In this document: piece after piece, positions 32,897 through 40,893 of the stretch
Position numbering within the stretch: the stretch's first letter is position 1
Layout: each line of letters begins with the position of its first letter
Source: CAZAMP01 sp964486455
GTDB taxonomy: Bacteria; Eisenbacteria; RBG-16-71-46; CAZAMP01
Length of the DNA stretch: 64,000 nucleotides
Direction of reading: 5' to 3'
Assembly (NCBI GenBank): GCA_964486455.1
Contig: CAZAMP010000010.1
Span: 35,486-99,485 of the forward strand
Position numbers and translations under genes: made by a program
Notes under the pieces: model-generated
The model's database searches: none
What the model was told of the DNA's origin: nothing
The model's input: only the letters and a program-made list of their open reading frames with translations

Positions 32897-33391
32897 ATGA
32901 CGAACAAACCGCTCCAGCCGAAACCCGTCTCCGAATCCCGCGTCGTGATGTCCGAGCTCATCCTTCCTAACGATACGAACGTTCAGGGCAACGCGCTCGG
33001 CGGGCGGATCATGCATCTCATCGACATCGCGGCGGCGATGTCGGCGCAACGCCATTGCCGGCGCGATGTCAACACGGTGCATATCGATCGCATCTCCTTC
33101 CGGAATCCCGTACCGCTCGGCCATCAGGTCATCCTGAAGGCGCAGGTCAATCACACGGGGCGATCATCGATGGAGATCGGTGTGAAGGTCTGGTCCGAAG
33201 ATCCACGCACTGGTGAGCGACGGCACACCTCCAGCGCCTACCTCACCTTCGTCGCGCTCGATGACGATCGTCGACCCGTTGAGGTTCCGCCCGTTTTGCC
33301 GGAGTCGGACGTGGATCGCCGCCGCTTCAGTGAGGCCGAAGAGCGGCGCGCCACGAATCTCGCGATGCGCACCAAGCGCGGCGGTGGGTGA
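32897..33391 (+). CDS. Acyl-CoA thioesterase, hotdog fold
   Basis: A 164-residue single-hotdog acyl-CoA thioesterase of the YciA/BFIT type, hydrolysing acyl-CoA to free acid and CoA. Visible motifs: LILPNDTNVQGNALGGRIMHLIDIAAAMSA (the active Asn/Asp-containing loop and helix), CRRDVNTVHIDRISFRNPV and LTFVALDDDRRPV. The C-terminal tail is charged. It follows etfA by 55 bp, in which a possible RNA switch lies, and the histidine kinase starts 4 bp downstream. That ties acyl-CoA balance to the same transcript as a sensor kinase. Confidence 0.88.
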   Translation: MTNKPLQPKPVSESRVVMSELILPNDTNVQGNALGGRIMHLIDIAAAMSAQRHCRRDVNTVHIDRISFRNPVPLGHQVILKAQVNHTGRSSMEIGVKVWSEDPRTGERRHTSSAYLTFVALDDDRRPVEVPPVLPESDVDRRRFSEAEERRATNLAMRTKRGGG

Positions 33392-33395
33392 CGGC

Positions 33396-34766
33396 ATGGG
33401 ACGCGTTCGGTCGCTATTCTCCTCAACCGCGCGCCGGGCCTCGACCGCGAGGCGGCGCGGCTTCGTCTTCGTCTTCGTTCTCTTCGTCCTCGTTCTCTTC
33501 GTCGTCAACTTCGTGAACTGGCGTATGTACAGGGGAATGCGGGACACGCTCGATGGCGAGCTCGGGGAACGCCTCAAGGCCATCGCGGCCGCGGCGACAC
33601 AACCGATCGATCCCGGATACATCGCCGAAATCCGCGAGGATCCGGAAGGGGCGATCGGCGCGTTCATCGTCTTTGATCAGTTCGAGCGGCTGCGCAACGA
33701 ACTGGATGTCGCCAATATGGTCCTTCTCGATCTGGACGGTCGCACCCTGGTCGATCTGGGAAGGACCGTTCCTCCGCTCGCGTCGCATCCCCTGTCGGTG
33801 CTGCATGCCGAGGCGTTCGCGGCCGCCAAGAGCGGGATCGAGGCGACGAGCGATCTCTACGAGTCGCTGGGGCAGTACTACAAGAACGGCTATGCGCCCG
33901 TTCGGGACATCGACGGTCACGTGACGGGCATCGTCTCGGTGGAGGTCGGCGCCGGTTTCTTCGACGCGCTCGACCGCGTGCGTCACACCGTGTGGGTCGT
34001 CAACGGTGCCAGCGTCGTGGCGATTCTGATCCTCGGCGCGGCGTTCTATCGACTGCTCCGCGTGCGCGCGCGACTCGATGAAACGCTTCGACGGACCGAG
34101 ACCCTCAGCCTGATGGGGGAGATGGCGGCGAGCGTCGCCCACGAGATCAAGAACCCTCTCAGCATCATCCGCGCGGCCGCGGAGCGAATCCGAAAACGGG
34201 TTGGAACGGGCGAAGAGATCTTCGACTACATCCCGGAAGAGGTAGACCGTCTCAATGCTATACTCGGCACCTATCTGGATTTCGCGCGGGGAGGCGCAAC
34301 GGCCGCGGAAGGCGGTCGCTGTGATGTCGGCGAGGTTGTCGAATCGGTGTTGCGGCTCGTCCGCCGCGACCTCGTGTCCGGTGGGATCCACGTAACGGAA
34401 TCTCTCACCCCTCCGCTTCCCGCGGCGCTTCCGGCAAGCAACTTGCAACAGGTGCTTCTGAATCTGGTCGTGAACGCGCGCCGGGCGATGCCGGACGGAG
34501 GCGAATTGGTGCTCAGCGGACGACGCGACGGGAAGCACATCGAGGTCGAGGTCAGGGACACAGGCGCGGGGATAGACGCCTCGGACCTAGATCGCGTGTT
34601 CCAGCCGTTCTACTCGGGCGAGGAGAGCGGGAGCGGGCTCGGGCTCGCGATCGTTCAGCGCGTCGTGGAAGATGCGGGCGGGCGCGTCGGGATCGAGAGC
34701 GAGGCCGGACGCGGAACGAGGGTTTCGCTCCGCCTTCCCGCTGCGGGCGACGACCAATCGGATTGA
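33396..34766 (+). CDS. Sensor histidine kinase with periplasmic sensor domain
   Basis: A 456-residue membrane kinase. TM1 is ~22-42 and TM2 ~199-222, with a ~155-residue periplasmic part that looks like a single Cache/PAS-type sensor (NMVLLDLDGRTLVDLG... VRDIDGHVTGIVSVEV). HisKA carries His249 in VAHEIKNPLSII. The ATPase domain has LNLVVNARRAMPDGG, DTGAGIDASD and GSGLGLAIVQRV. No HAMP is evident. It is closest to the ZraS/AtoS/NtrB-like kinases that feed NtrC-type regulators, and such a gene follows after 25 bp. TM1 is encoded by an imperfect TTCGTC repeat. Confidence 0.87.
   Translation: MGRVRSLFSSTARRASTARRRGFVFVFVLFVLVLFVVNFVNWRMYRGMRDTLDGELGERLKAIAAAATQPIDPGYIAEIREDPEGAIGAFIVFDQFERLRNELDVANMVLLDLDGRTLVDLGRTVPPLASHPLSVLHAEAFAAAKSGIEATSDLYESLGQYYKNGYAPVRDIDGHVTGIVSVEVGAGFFDALDRVRHTVWVVNGASVVAILILGAAFYRLLRVRARLDETLRRTETLSLMGEMAASVAHEIKNPLSIIRAAAERIRKRVGTGEEIFDYIPEEVDRLNAILGTYLDFARGGATAAEGGRCDVGEVVESVLRLVRRDLVSGGIHVTESLTPPLPAALPASNLQQVLLNLVVNARRAMPDGGELVLSGRRDGKHIEVEVRDTGAGIDASDLDRVFQPFYSGEESGSGLGLAIVQRVVEDAGGRVGIESEAGRGTRVSLRLPAAGDDQSD
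33461..33507 (+). repeat. Imperfect TTCGTC hexanucleotide run inside the kinase gene
   Basis: About eight near-copies of CTTCGT/TTCGTC in tandem encode the first membrane helix as an alternating Phe/Val/Leu run. Unit length is six, so gain or loss would stay in frame and change helix length by two residues. Confidence 0.6.
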
Positions 34767-34791
34767 GCGGACACCAGAGAAGGATACGGCG

Positions 34792-36183
34792 ATGCGGATA
34801 CTAGTAGTCGACGACGAAGCGAAGATGACGACCCTTGTGGCAGAGGCGCTTACCGATGACGGGCACGAGGTTCAAACGGCGCGCAACGGTCGCCAGGCGA
34901 TCGACATCCTGGCCGGAGACGTGTTCGAGATGGTCGTTACGGATCTCAAGATGCCGCCACCGGACGGTCTCGAACTCCTCAAGCACTGCAGACAGCTTTC
35001 GGACCCGCCCGAGGTTGTGATGATGACCGCCCACGGAACGGTCTCGAACGCGGTCGTAGCGATGAAAGCCGGGGCGTACGACTATCTATCAAAGCCGTTC
35101 GAGCTGGAGGAGGTCGTCGCTCTGGCGTCGCGTGTGCAGGAGCTTCGTACGGTACGGACCGACCGCGCGTCTTTGAAGGAGGAAAACCTCCGCCTCGTTG
35201 AGCGTCTGGGCGATGCGAGCGCGGCGTTCGAGGGCATCATCGGTGACTCGCCGGCCATGGAGGAGGTGTTCGCGCTCGCGCGACGCGTCGCGGAAGCGGA
35301 TGCAACCGTCCTTGTTCGAGGCGAGAGCGGCACCGGAAAGGGACGATTGGCGCGCGCCATCCATGAAGCTAGCCCGCGCGCCGCGCACCCGTTCGTGAAG
35401 ATCAACTGCGGTGCGCTTCCGGAGACGCTGCTCGAAAGTGAGCTCTTCGGTCACGAGAAGGGAGCGTTCACGGGGGCCGTGCGCCAGAAGCCCGGACGCT
35501 TCGAGATCGCCGACGGCGGCACCGTTTTCATGGATGAAATCGGCGAGGTCAGCCCGGCCATTCAGGTGAAGCTCCTACAGGTGCTCGAGGAGAAGTGCTT
35601 CACCCGCGTCGGCGGCACGCAGACGTTGAAGAGCGATGTTCGTTTGCTCGCCGCGACCCACCGTGATCTGGACGCGATGATCCGCGAGGGGGAGTTTCGG
35701 GAGGATCTCTACTATCGCCTGAACGTGTTTCCGATCGAGTTGCCCCCACTTCGCGCGCGGGGAAACGACATCGTGCTGCTCATTCGTCACGTTCTTGCCC
35801 GGAAGGGGCGTAGGCCCGAACAGATCAGTGCGCTCGCCGTCGACTTTCTGCTCGGCCACGAGTTCCGTGGAAACGTTCGAGAGCTGGAGAACCTGCTCGA
35901 GCGCGCCCTCATCCTCGCGGGCGACGAAGAGATCACGGCCGAGCACTTCCCTTCCCTCGCGGGCGCTCGGGCGGAGGCCGGCGTGGCCGAGCGGGCGACG
36001 CTGAAGATTCCGGACGACGGGATATCCCTCGAAGAGGTCGAGCGGGGTCTCATTGTCCAGGCGCTCGAGAAGGCCGGCGGCAACAAGAGCCAGGCGGCGC
36101 GCCTTCTCGGAGTGACCCGCCGGACGCTTTACTCGCGCCTGGAGAAGCACGGGCTCATGGCGGGTGGGGCGCCGGACGGCTAG
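34792..36183 (+). CDS. NtrC-family sigma-54 response regulator
   Basis: A 463-residue three-domain activator. Asp51 in VVTDLKMPPPDGL is the phosphorylation site and Lys101 follows. The AAA+ domain has Walker A GESGTGKG (177-184, Gly in place of the usual final Glu), GAFTGA at 224-229, VFMDEIGEVSP and a clear sensor region. A Fis-type HTH (NKSQAARLLGVTRRTLYSRLEKH) ends the protein. All residues needed to contact sigma-54 are present. Encoded 25 bp after its likely kinase. A sigma-54 promoter with an upstream dyad lies 150 bp after its stop, so the next gene is the obvious first target. Confidence 0.92.
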   Translation: MRILVVDDEAKMTTLVAEALTDDGHEVQTARNGRQAIDILAGDVFEMVVTDLKMPPPDGLELLKHCRQLSDPPEVVMMTAHGTVSNAVVAMKAGAYDYLSKPFELEEVVALASRVQELRTVRTDRASLKEENLRLVERLGDASAAFEGIIGDSPAMEEVFALARRVAEADATVLVRGESGTGKGRLARAIHEASPRAAHPFVKINCGALPETLLESELFGHEKGAFTGAVRQKPGRFEIADGGTVFMDEIGEVSPAIQVKLLQVLEEKCFTRVGGTQTLKSDVRLLAATHRDLDAMIREGEFREDLYYRLNVFPIELPPLRARGNDIVLLIRHVLARKGRRPEQISALAVDFLLGHEFRGNVRELENLLERALILAGDEEITAEHFPSLAGARAEAGVAERATLKIPDDGISLEEVERGLIVQALEKAGGNKSQAARLLGVTRRTLYSRLEKHGLMAGGAPDG

Positions 36184-36233
36184 GCCGATGCTGGCGAGAA
36201 ACTGCCCATGGAGGGGCATCCCGGGCAGAAGAT

Positions 36234-36247
36234 GTCCCGATCGGGTC
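36234..36247 (+). promoter_or_regulatory. Candidate activator-binding dyad upstream of a sigma-54 promoter
   Basis: GTCCC-GATC-GGGTC, palindromic except for one T/T pair, centred about 91 bp before the -24 box at 36332. It matches the dyad at 20575-20588 in arm sequence, 4-bp spacer and distance from the promoter. Confidence 0.5.
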
Positions 36248-36331
36248 ACCTTCCACGGCGCTGGAGGCGCCTCGGGGCGCCTATCCCATTGATAGGAAAG
36301 GGGAAAACCCGAGCGAGTGGGGAGGGCAGAG

Positions 36332-36347
36332 TGGCACGAGGCGTGCA
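36332..36347 (+). promoter_or_regulatory. Sigma-54 -24/-12 promoter for the exported helical protein
   Basis: TGGCACGAGGCGTGCA: full TGGCACG -24 box and GTGCA -12 box with exact spacing; only the first T of TTGCA differs. Expected start near 36358, 35 nt before the ATG at 36393. Confidence 0.75.
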
Positions 36348-36392
36348 TAGTTTGGAAGTGTTGAACATCTCAGGGCAGCAGGAGTGAGTCTA

Positions 36393-37442
36393 ATGCAACG
36401 TTTCAAGCCGACAATTCTCCACTGGGCGCTGCTACTCACGGCGTTCGGGCTGACCTTCGCGGCGCCGGTCGCGTGGGGACAGGACATCCAAGCCCGGCTT
36501 GGGCGTGAGATCGAGATGACGGACGACATCATCGAACAGGCCCACGAAATCGTCCACGAGGCGCTGGGGCCTTTGCCACGCCAGATTCTCAATGAGGCAA
36601 GAGAGCTTCAGCGGAGGGCAAAAGACGCCTTCCTTTCCGTCGATGAAGCCGGCAACCACAAGCGCGCGGCGGCCTTGACGATCAAGGCCCGAAAGCTGGC
36701 GCTTCGAGCAATCGAGATCACCAAAGCGCAACGGCGGCTGCTGGAGCGGGTCCGGCAACTGATTGCCGAGAACCGCGAGCTGGTCGCCCGCGCCCGCGAT
36801 CTGGTGGCGCAGTCGGGGAGTCCCGAGGCGGAGCGCCTCCTGGACGCGGGGCTGCATCAATTCTCGCGCGGGCAACGCGCATTCCACAATCGTGAGTTTC
36901 GCCAGGCTGTTCGACTAACGCTTCTCGGGCGCGATCTCGTGCTTCGGGCGATTCGTATCGCCGACGGCGGCGGTGCGGTCGACCGGGCCGCGATTCGCGA
37001 CGAACTCGAACGGACCGATCAATTCTTACGCGAAGCGAAGTCCTGGGTGGATGACGACCGGGTGACGCGGGTACGATACGAGGAGGCCGAACGCCTGCAA
37101 GAGCAAGCGAGGCGTCATCTCCGAGCGGATCGTCTCCGTGAAGCCCGACGGTTCACGCTGAACGCCCGCGACGCCGCAATCAAGGTCCTGCGCGTCGGAA
37201 GCGACGCGCCGCAGAGAGAGGATGTTGTTGCGGCGATCGACCGGGTTGCGGGAAAGCTCGAGGTCTTGGGGCCTGAGCTGAGACGCAGCGGTGAATCGAG
37301 CGTTGTCCGTCTCGTCAATCAGGCCGAAAGGCACCTGAAGAAGGCACGGGACGCGCTCGCCGACGGGGCCATGAAGATCGCGCTCGCGGAAACCCAACTC
37401 GCAGCCTCACTGCTCGGGCAGGCGGAAGATCGTAATCCGTAG
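36393..37442 (+). CDS. Exported all-helical protein of unknown function
   Basis: A 349-residue protein I cannot assign to a named family. A signal peptide (ILHWALLLTAFGLTFAAPVAWG) is followed by almost uninterrupted amphipathic helix, rich in Arg, Glu, Ala and Leu. A loose repeat of ~60-80 residues recurs, each with an L/A-x-x-A-x-x-L helix ending in a phrase such as AALTIKARKLALRAIEI, AVRLTLLGRDLVLRAIRI or EARRFTLNARDAAIKVLRV. Three to four helical repeats or coiled coil in the periplasm are likely. GGAG is 8 nt before the ATG. It is driven by a near-perfect sigma-54 promoter right behind the NtrC-type regulator gene. Confidence 0.7.
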   Translation: MQRFKPTILHWALLLTAFGLTFAAPVAWGQDIQARLGREIEMTDDIIEQAHEIVHEALGPLPRQILNEARELQRRAKDAFLSVDEAGNHKRAAALTIKARKLALRAIEITKAQRRLLERVRQLIAENRELVARARDLVAQSGSPEAERLLDAGLHQFSRGQRAFHNREFRQAVRLTLLGRDLVLRAIRIADGGGAVDRAAIRDELERTDQFLREAKSWVDDDRVTRVRYEEAERLQEQARRHLRADRLREARRFTLNARDAAIKVLRVGSDAPQREDVVAAIDRVAGKLEVLGPELRRSGESSVVRLVNQAERHLKKARDALADGAMKIALAETQLAASLLGQAEDRNP

Positions 37443-37475
37443 GTTCCTGCCGCGAAAGTTGGCTGAACGTTGGGT

Positions 37476-38927
37476 ATGGGTCGCAAGCGCAGTGCGCTCA
37501 AACGCGCTCCGGTCGGGCACGGGCCCACCTGGGTTGTTTCGCTTCTTGTACCCGTGTCCGGCCGGGCATTCCCCCACCGCCGTCTCTTGACGGCGGTGCT
37601 TTGTTTCGTCCCGCCCCTTTGCCTTGTCGCCCCGACCGCCGACTCCGGCCTGCCGCTCAGTTTCGAGGTCGGATATCAACTCGAGGTGTTCAGCGAATCG
37701 TTCGGCAGTGGCGACCTCTTCTTCGATCTCGACGATGTCCTCGATCCCACTCAAGAAGACGAGTCGTTCCGCATCCGGAGCGATGAGGTCCTCCACGGCA
37801 GCTACGTTGACGTGGTCTGGGAGCCCGATCCCATGGAGGATCGGCGTGTCGACTTCGACGTGGAGCTGAACGAACGGGACGCCACCGCCGATCTCGAAAT
37901 GGTCTATGCGGTGAAGCCCGCAGATGGGTGGTCGATCACCGGCGATGGTCGCTCGCGCACGCAATTCGGATTGAAGAATGATGACGACAGCCGTGACGTT
38001 CTCTTGGGGGCGGGCGCGGAGGTCGAACGTGAAATCTCGTGGCTGGGAGAGCTTACCCTGCGCGCGGAGCACGAGCTGTCCCGCGTGAGCGGTGACTCGC
38101 TCAGCCAGATCTATGACTACGATCTCACGTCGATCTCGGGCAAGTTCAGTCGCGAGATCGGGCGGGCCACCGGTGTTCTGCGACTCGAGCGTGCCTACAG
38201 ACACTCACCGAACGATGCGTCAACGATGGTGTCGGGTCTCGGGGACTACGAGAGGACGCGCGCGGAGCTGCAGGCGTATCGCTATGCCTTCGATGGATGG
38301 GACTATGACGTGCGTCTCTCGGGCGCCATGCGAGACTACGACGAGACCGTGGCCTCGAGCCCGAGCAACCGCGAGGGGATTGCCTCGTTGACGACGAGCC
38401 GGGACATCGGAAGAGACCTCGCGATCGTCACCGACGGTGAATACCAGATCATCGACTATGAGGCGCAAGGCGACGACGTCAGCTCCGTTGTGTACTACGA
38501 CTACATCTTCGGCCGCGCCGAGGTGGGGCTCTCCTGGTTCACGCTCGCCGGCCTGTCCGCGGAGCTTTGGGCCGGAGGAGAGTGGCTGCGGCCCAAAGAG
38601 GACGCGGCCAACGGGTACGATCAATCCAGAGTCCGCATCAAAGCCGGGTACGTCGGTCTGGGAGACCTCTGGGTGGACCTCGAAGAGAGCATGGGATACC
38701 GGAACTACCTGGGCACCGGATCCAGCGCGGGCTTCCTCACGGGAGAAGGTGCATTCAGCCTCGATTCCAGCGATTTCTTCTACAGCGAGACGACGCTGCT
38801 CGCGAGCTTTGCCTGGCGTCGTTTCGTGGCGGACGCGACCGCGCAATACTCGATCGAGAATCACGACTCCGACGCCGATGACGTGGCGTTCCTTCTCTTG
38901 AACATGCGCCTGGGCATGCGTTTCTGA
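37476..38927 (+). CDS. Predicted outer-membrane beta-barrel protein
   Basis: A 483-residue exported protein without a named family. Hydrophobic segment RRLLTAVLCFVPPLCLVAP (~39-57) acts as the signal, preceded by an unusually long N-terminal stretch. The rest is regular alternation of polar and apolar residues with aromatic girdles, about 16-18 strands, ending LLNMRLGMRF with terminal Phe, as barrels do. The start is uncertain: no clear ribosome binding site precedes the ATG at 37476, and a GTG at 37551 would give a normal signal peptide. A terminator-like hairpin at 37575-37598 lies inside the first codons. It follows the helical protein gene by 33 bp. Confidence 0.65.
   Translation: MGRKRSALKRAPVGHGPTWVVSLLVPVSGRAFPHRRLLTAVLCFVPPLCLVAPTADSGLPLSFEVGYQLEVFSESFGSGDLFFDLDDVLDPTQEDESFRIRSDEVLHGSYVDVVWEPDPMEDRRVDFDVELNERDATADLEMVYAVKPADGWSITGDGRSRTQFGLKNDDDSRDVLLGAGAEVEREISWLGELTLRAEHELSRVSGDSLSQIYDYDLTSISGKFSREIGRATGVLRLERAYRHSPNDASTMVSGLGDYERTRAELQAYRYAFDGWDYDVRLSGAMRDYDETVASSPSNREGIASLTTSRDIGRDLAIVTDGEYQIIDYEAQGDDVSSVVYYDYIFGRAEVGLSWFTLAGLSAELWAGGEWLRPKEDAANGYDQSRVRIKAGYVGLGDLWVDLEESMGYRNYLGTGSSAGFLTGEGAFSLDSSDFFYSETTLLASFAWRRFVADATAQYSIENHDSDADDVAFLLLNMRLGMRF
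37575..37608 (+). terminator. Terminator-like hairpin at the start of the barrel gene
   Basis: CACCGCCGTC (37575-37584), TCTT loop, GACGGCGGTG (37589-37598) and a T-rich CTTTGTTTCG tail. It could end the helical-protein transcript early or, if inside the barrel gene, attenuate it. Confidence 0.45.
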
Positions 38928-38964
38928 TCCGTTCCCCATGCAGAGATGCCATATCGGGTCGTAG

Positions 38965-38993
38965 TTGTAGCAATCAATAGAATTTAGTATACT
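38965..38993 (+). promoter_or_regulatory. Sigma-70 promoter for the beta-helix protein
   Basis: TTGTAG (38965-38970), 17 bp, TATACT (38988-38993), in a locally A/T-rich patch. Start near 39000, 35 nt before the ATG at 39035. Confidence 0.55.
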
Positions 38994-39034
38994 GCGTGGT
39001 GCCGTCTGGACTCGAACTCGAGGGAGGTCGGACC

Positions 39035-40138
39035 ATGCGTTCATTCCTGTCGGTCACGCTCGTCTCCACTTTCCTGTGCTTCTGCTCGGTCAACGCCGCC
39101 ACGTGGATCGTCGATCAGTCGGGTTCCGGAGACGCCACGACGATCCAGGAAGGGATTGACCTCGCGTCCCACGGGGACACGGTCCTCGTGAACCCGGGTA
39201 CATACTCGGACCGAATCCGCTTCGATGCCCCATGGGGAGAGCGGGTGGCCAATTTCGTGATGAAGGCGGGTGTTTCAGTAATCTCGGCGGATGGGCCGGC
39301 GGAGACCGTCATCGACGGAGTTGGACCCGCTCCCTATAACGTCTTCGTTCCCCAAAATGTCGAGCCCGACTGTCTGCTCGAAGGCTTCACCCTGCGAGGG
39401 TCACTCACGGGCGTGTATGTCTACAAGTCGTCTCCGACCATCCGGGGCAATCTCTTCAAGCATCATCGTTTCGAAGCCGTGCAAATGCGTGAGGCATCGC
39501 CGCACATCATCTCGAACACGGTCGCGTGGGTCGGGGAATACGGCATCAGAGGGCACATGTACTCGACGCCGGTCGTTCGGCGGAACATCGTCGTCAACGG
39601 CGGCTATGCCGGAATCTACTGCCCGTATCCGGGCACGGTCGTCGAATGCAACAACGCGCACGGCAACGGGGTCGACTTTCTCGATTGCGGTGATGACCCG
39701 ACGAACTTCTCAGAAGATCCGCTCTTCTGCGATCTTCACATGGGCGACTACAGGCTCGACGTAGCCTCACCCTGTACGCCGGAGCATTCCCCCACCGGCT
39801 GCGGTTTGATCGGCGCGTTCGCTTCCGGATGCGGCGTCGTCGCTGTTGACGAGGCGCCGATCGTCACGCCGACGAACTACCTGACCTATGTGCTCCCGAA
39901 TCCATTCGCGGGTCTCGTGAGGATCGGCTATGCGACGCCGGAAGGCGTTCCGTTCACGTTGGGTGTCTATGACATCGCGGGGAGGGAGCTGCGCTCATTT
40001 CGCCCGTCATCGAGCACGGGCGCAGTGACGTGGGACGGAACCACGGCGGGCGGCATGGCCGCGGCCGTGGGCACGTACTACATACGCCTGCGTGTGGGCG
40101 AGAAGAGCGAGACGACACGCGTGGTGCTGATGCGTTAG
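39035..40138 (+). CDS. Secreted right-handed beta-helix protein with FlgD-like C-terminal domain
   Basis: A 367-residue exported protein. Signal MRSFLSVTLVSTFLCFCSVNA; then WIVDQSGSGDATTIQEGIDLASHGDTVLVNPGTYSDRI, the opening of pectate-lyase-like beta-helices, followed by rungs such as VYVYKSSPTIRGNLF and HIISNTVAWVGEYGI. Residues ~290-367 (YVLPNPFAGLVRIGYATPEG, LGVYDIAGRELR, WDGTTAGGMAAAVGTYYIRLRVG) are the FlgD-Ig-like/sorting module common in FCB-group secreted proteins. GGAGG is 7 nt before the ATG; the frame is open 13 codons further up without support. Catalytic activity cannot be inferred. Its stop overlaps the stop of the convergent methyltransferase. Confidence 0.8.
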   Translation: MRSFLSVTLVSTFLCFCSVNAATWIVDQSGSGDATTIQEGIDLASHGDTVLVNPGTYSDRIRFDAPWGERVANFVMKAGVSVISADGPAETVIDGVGPAPYNVFVPQNVEPDCLLEGFTLRGSLTGVYVYKSSPTIRGNLFKHHRFEAVQMREASPHIISNTVAWVGEYGIRGHMYSTPVVRRNIVVNGGYAGIYCPYPGTVVECNNAHGNGVDFLDCGDDPTNFSEDPLFCDLHMGDYRLDVASPCTPEHSPTGCGLIGAFASGCGVVAVDEAPIVTPTNYLTYVLPNPFAGLVRIGYATPEGVPFTLGVYDIAGRELRSFRPSSSTGAVTWDGTTAGGMAAAVGTYYIRLRVGEKSETTRVVLMR

Positions 40139-40893
40139 CCCTTCACCGCCAGGTAGCCCATCCTCTTTCCGAGGTACGTCGGGATCCAGCGGAGCGCCTT
40201 TTGCAGCAGCGCGGTCGGTTTCAACTTGACGGGAAGCGTGTTCCCTAGCGTCGAGGCGAAGAGACGGGGCGTGAGTCCGACACCGCGTAGAAGACGCGCG
40301 AGCTCCATCGGACTGAACTCGTATTCATACCCGAAGTCCGCGTCGCCCTTTCGCTGCGCGCGGCGGCTCCAGATCGTGTAGGGGAGATTCCAGCGATTCG
40401 GCGCGGTCACGACCATCGATCCACTCGACTTCAGCACGCGCGCCATCTCCGACAGCGCCATGCGCCGCGCCTCTTCGGTCGGCAGGTGATCCAGCGTAGA
40501 GAACGCGGTCACGACGTCGAACTCACCGTCGGCGTACGGGAGATCCGTGACGTCCGCCACTTCGTACTCGACCCGCCCGGCGTACTCCGGAGATAGCTCG
40601 CGATCGGTGACATCGCGGGCGACCTGAATGACGTTTTCATTAATGTCGATCGATACCCATCGGGAGACTTTCCACGCGTTCGTGATCTCATCGAGGGGAA
40701 ACGAGCATCCGATGTTGAGCAGGCTGCCCCCGCGCGAGAGACCGTGGCGAAGGAGCAGCTGATCGGTCTGCATCTTCGAGAGGTTGTAGTCCCACGAATC
40801 GCGAGGGTCGTGCGCGGCCCACGAGGCGGATTGCGCGTCGTATGCGTCTCGAACGACGGATTCGCGTCTGTCGTTCTCGTTGCCGGTCGTCAT
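40135..40893 (-). CDS. SAM-dependent methyltransferase
   Basis: A 252-residue class I methyltransferase: motif I LLNIGCSFPLDE, acidic VSIDINENVIQVA, VTDLPYADGEFDVVTAFSTLDHLP and a LKSSGSMVVTAPNRWNLPYT loop. Related to UbiE/type 11 enzymes. The C-terminal part, including PTALLQKALRWIPTYLGKRMGYLAV, is hydrophobic. GGGGGAG lies 7 nt before the ATG at 40893. A longer open frame to 41682 is overlap with the neighbouring gene. It ends a minus-strand group with the two oxidoreductases and the toroid protein, so a glycan or glycolipid substrate is likely. Confidence 0.85.
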   Translation of the reverse strand: MTTGNENDRRESVVRDAYDAQSASWAAHDPRDSWDYNLSKMQTDQLLLRHGLSRGGSLLNIGCSFPLDEITNAWKVSRWVSIDINENVIQVARDVTDRELSPEYAGRVEYEVADVTDLPYADGEFDVVTAFSTLDHLPTEEARRMALSEMARVLKSSGSMVVTAPNRWNLPYTIWSRRAQRKGDADFGYEYEFSPMELARLLRGVGLTPRLFASTLGNTLPVKLKPTALLQKALRWIPTYLGKRMGYLAVKG

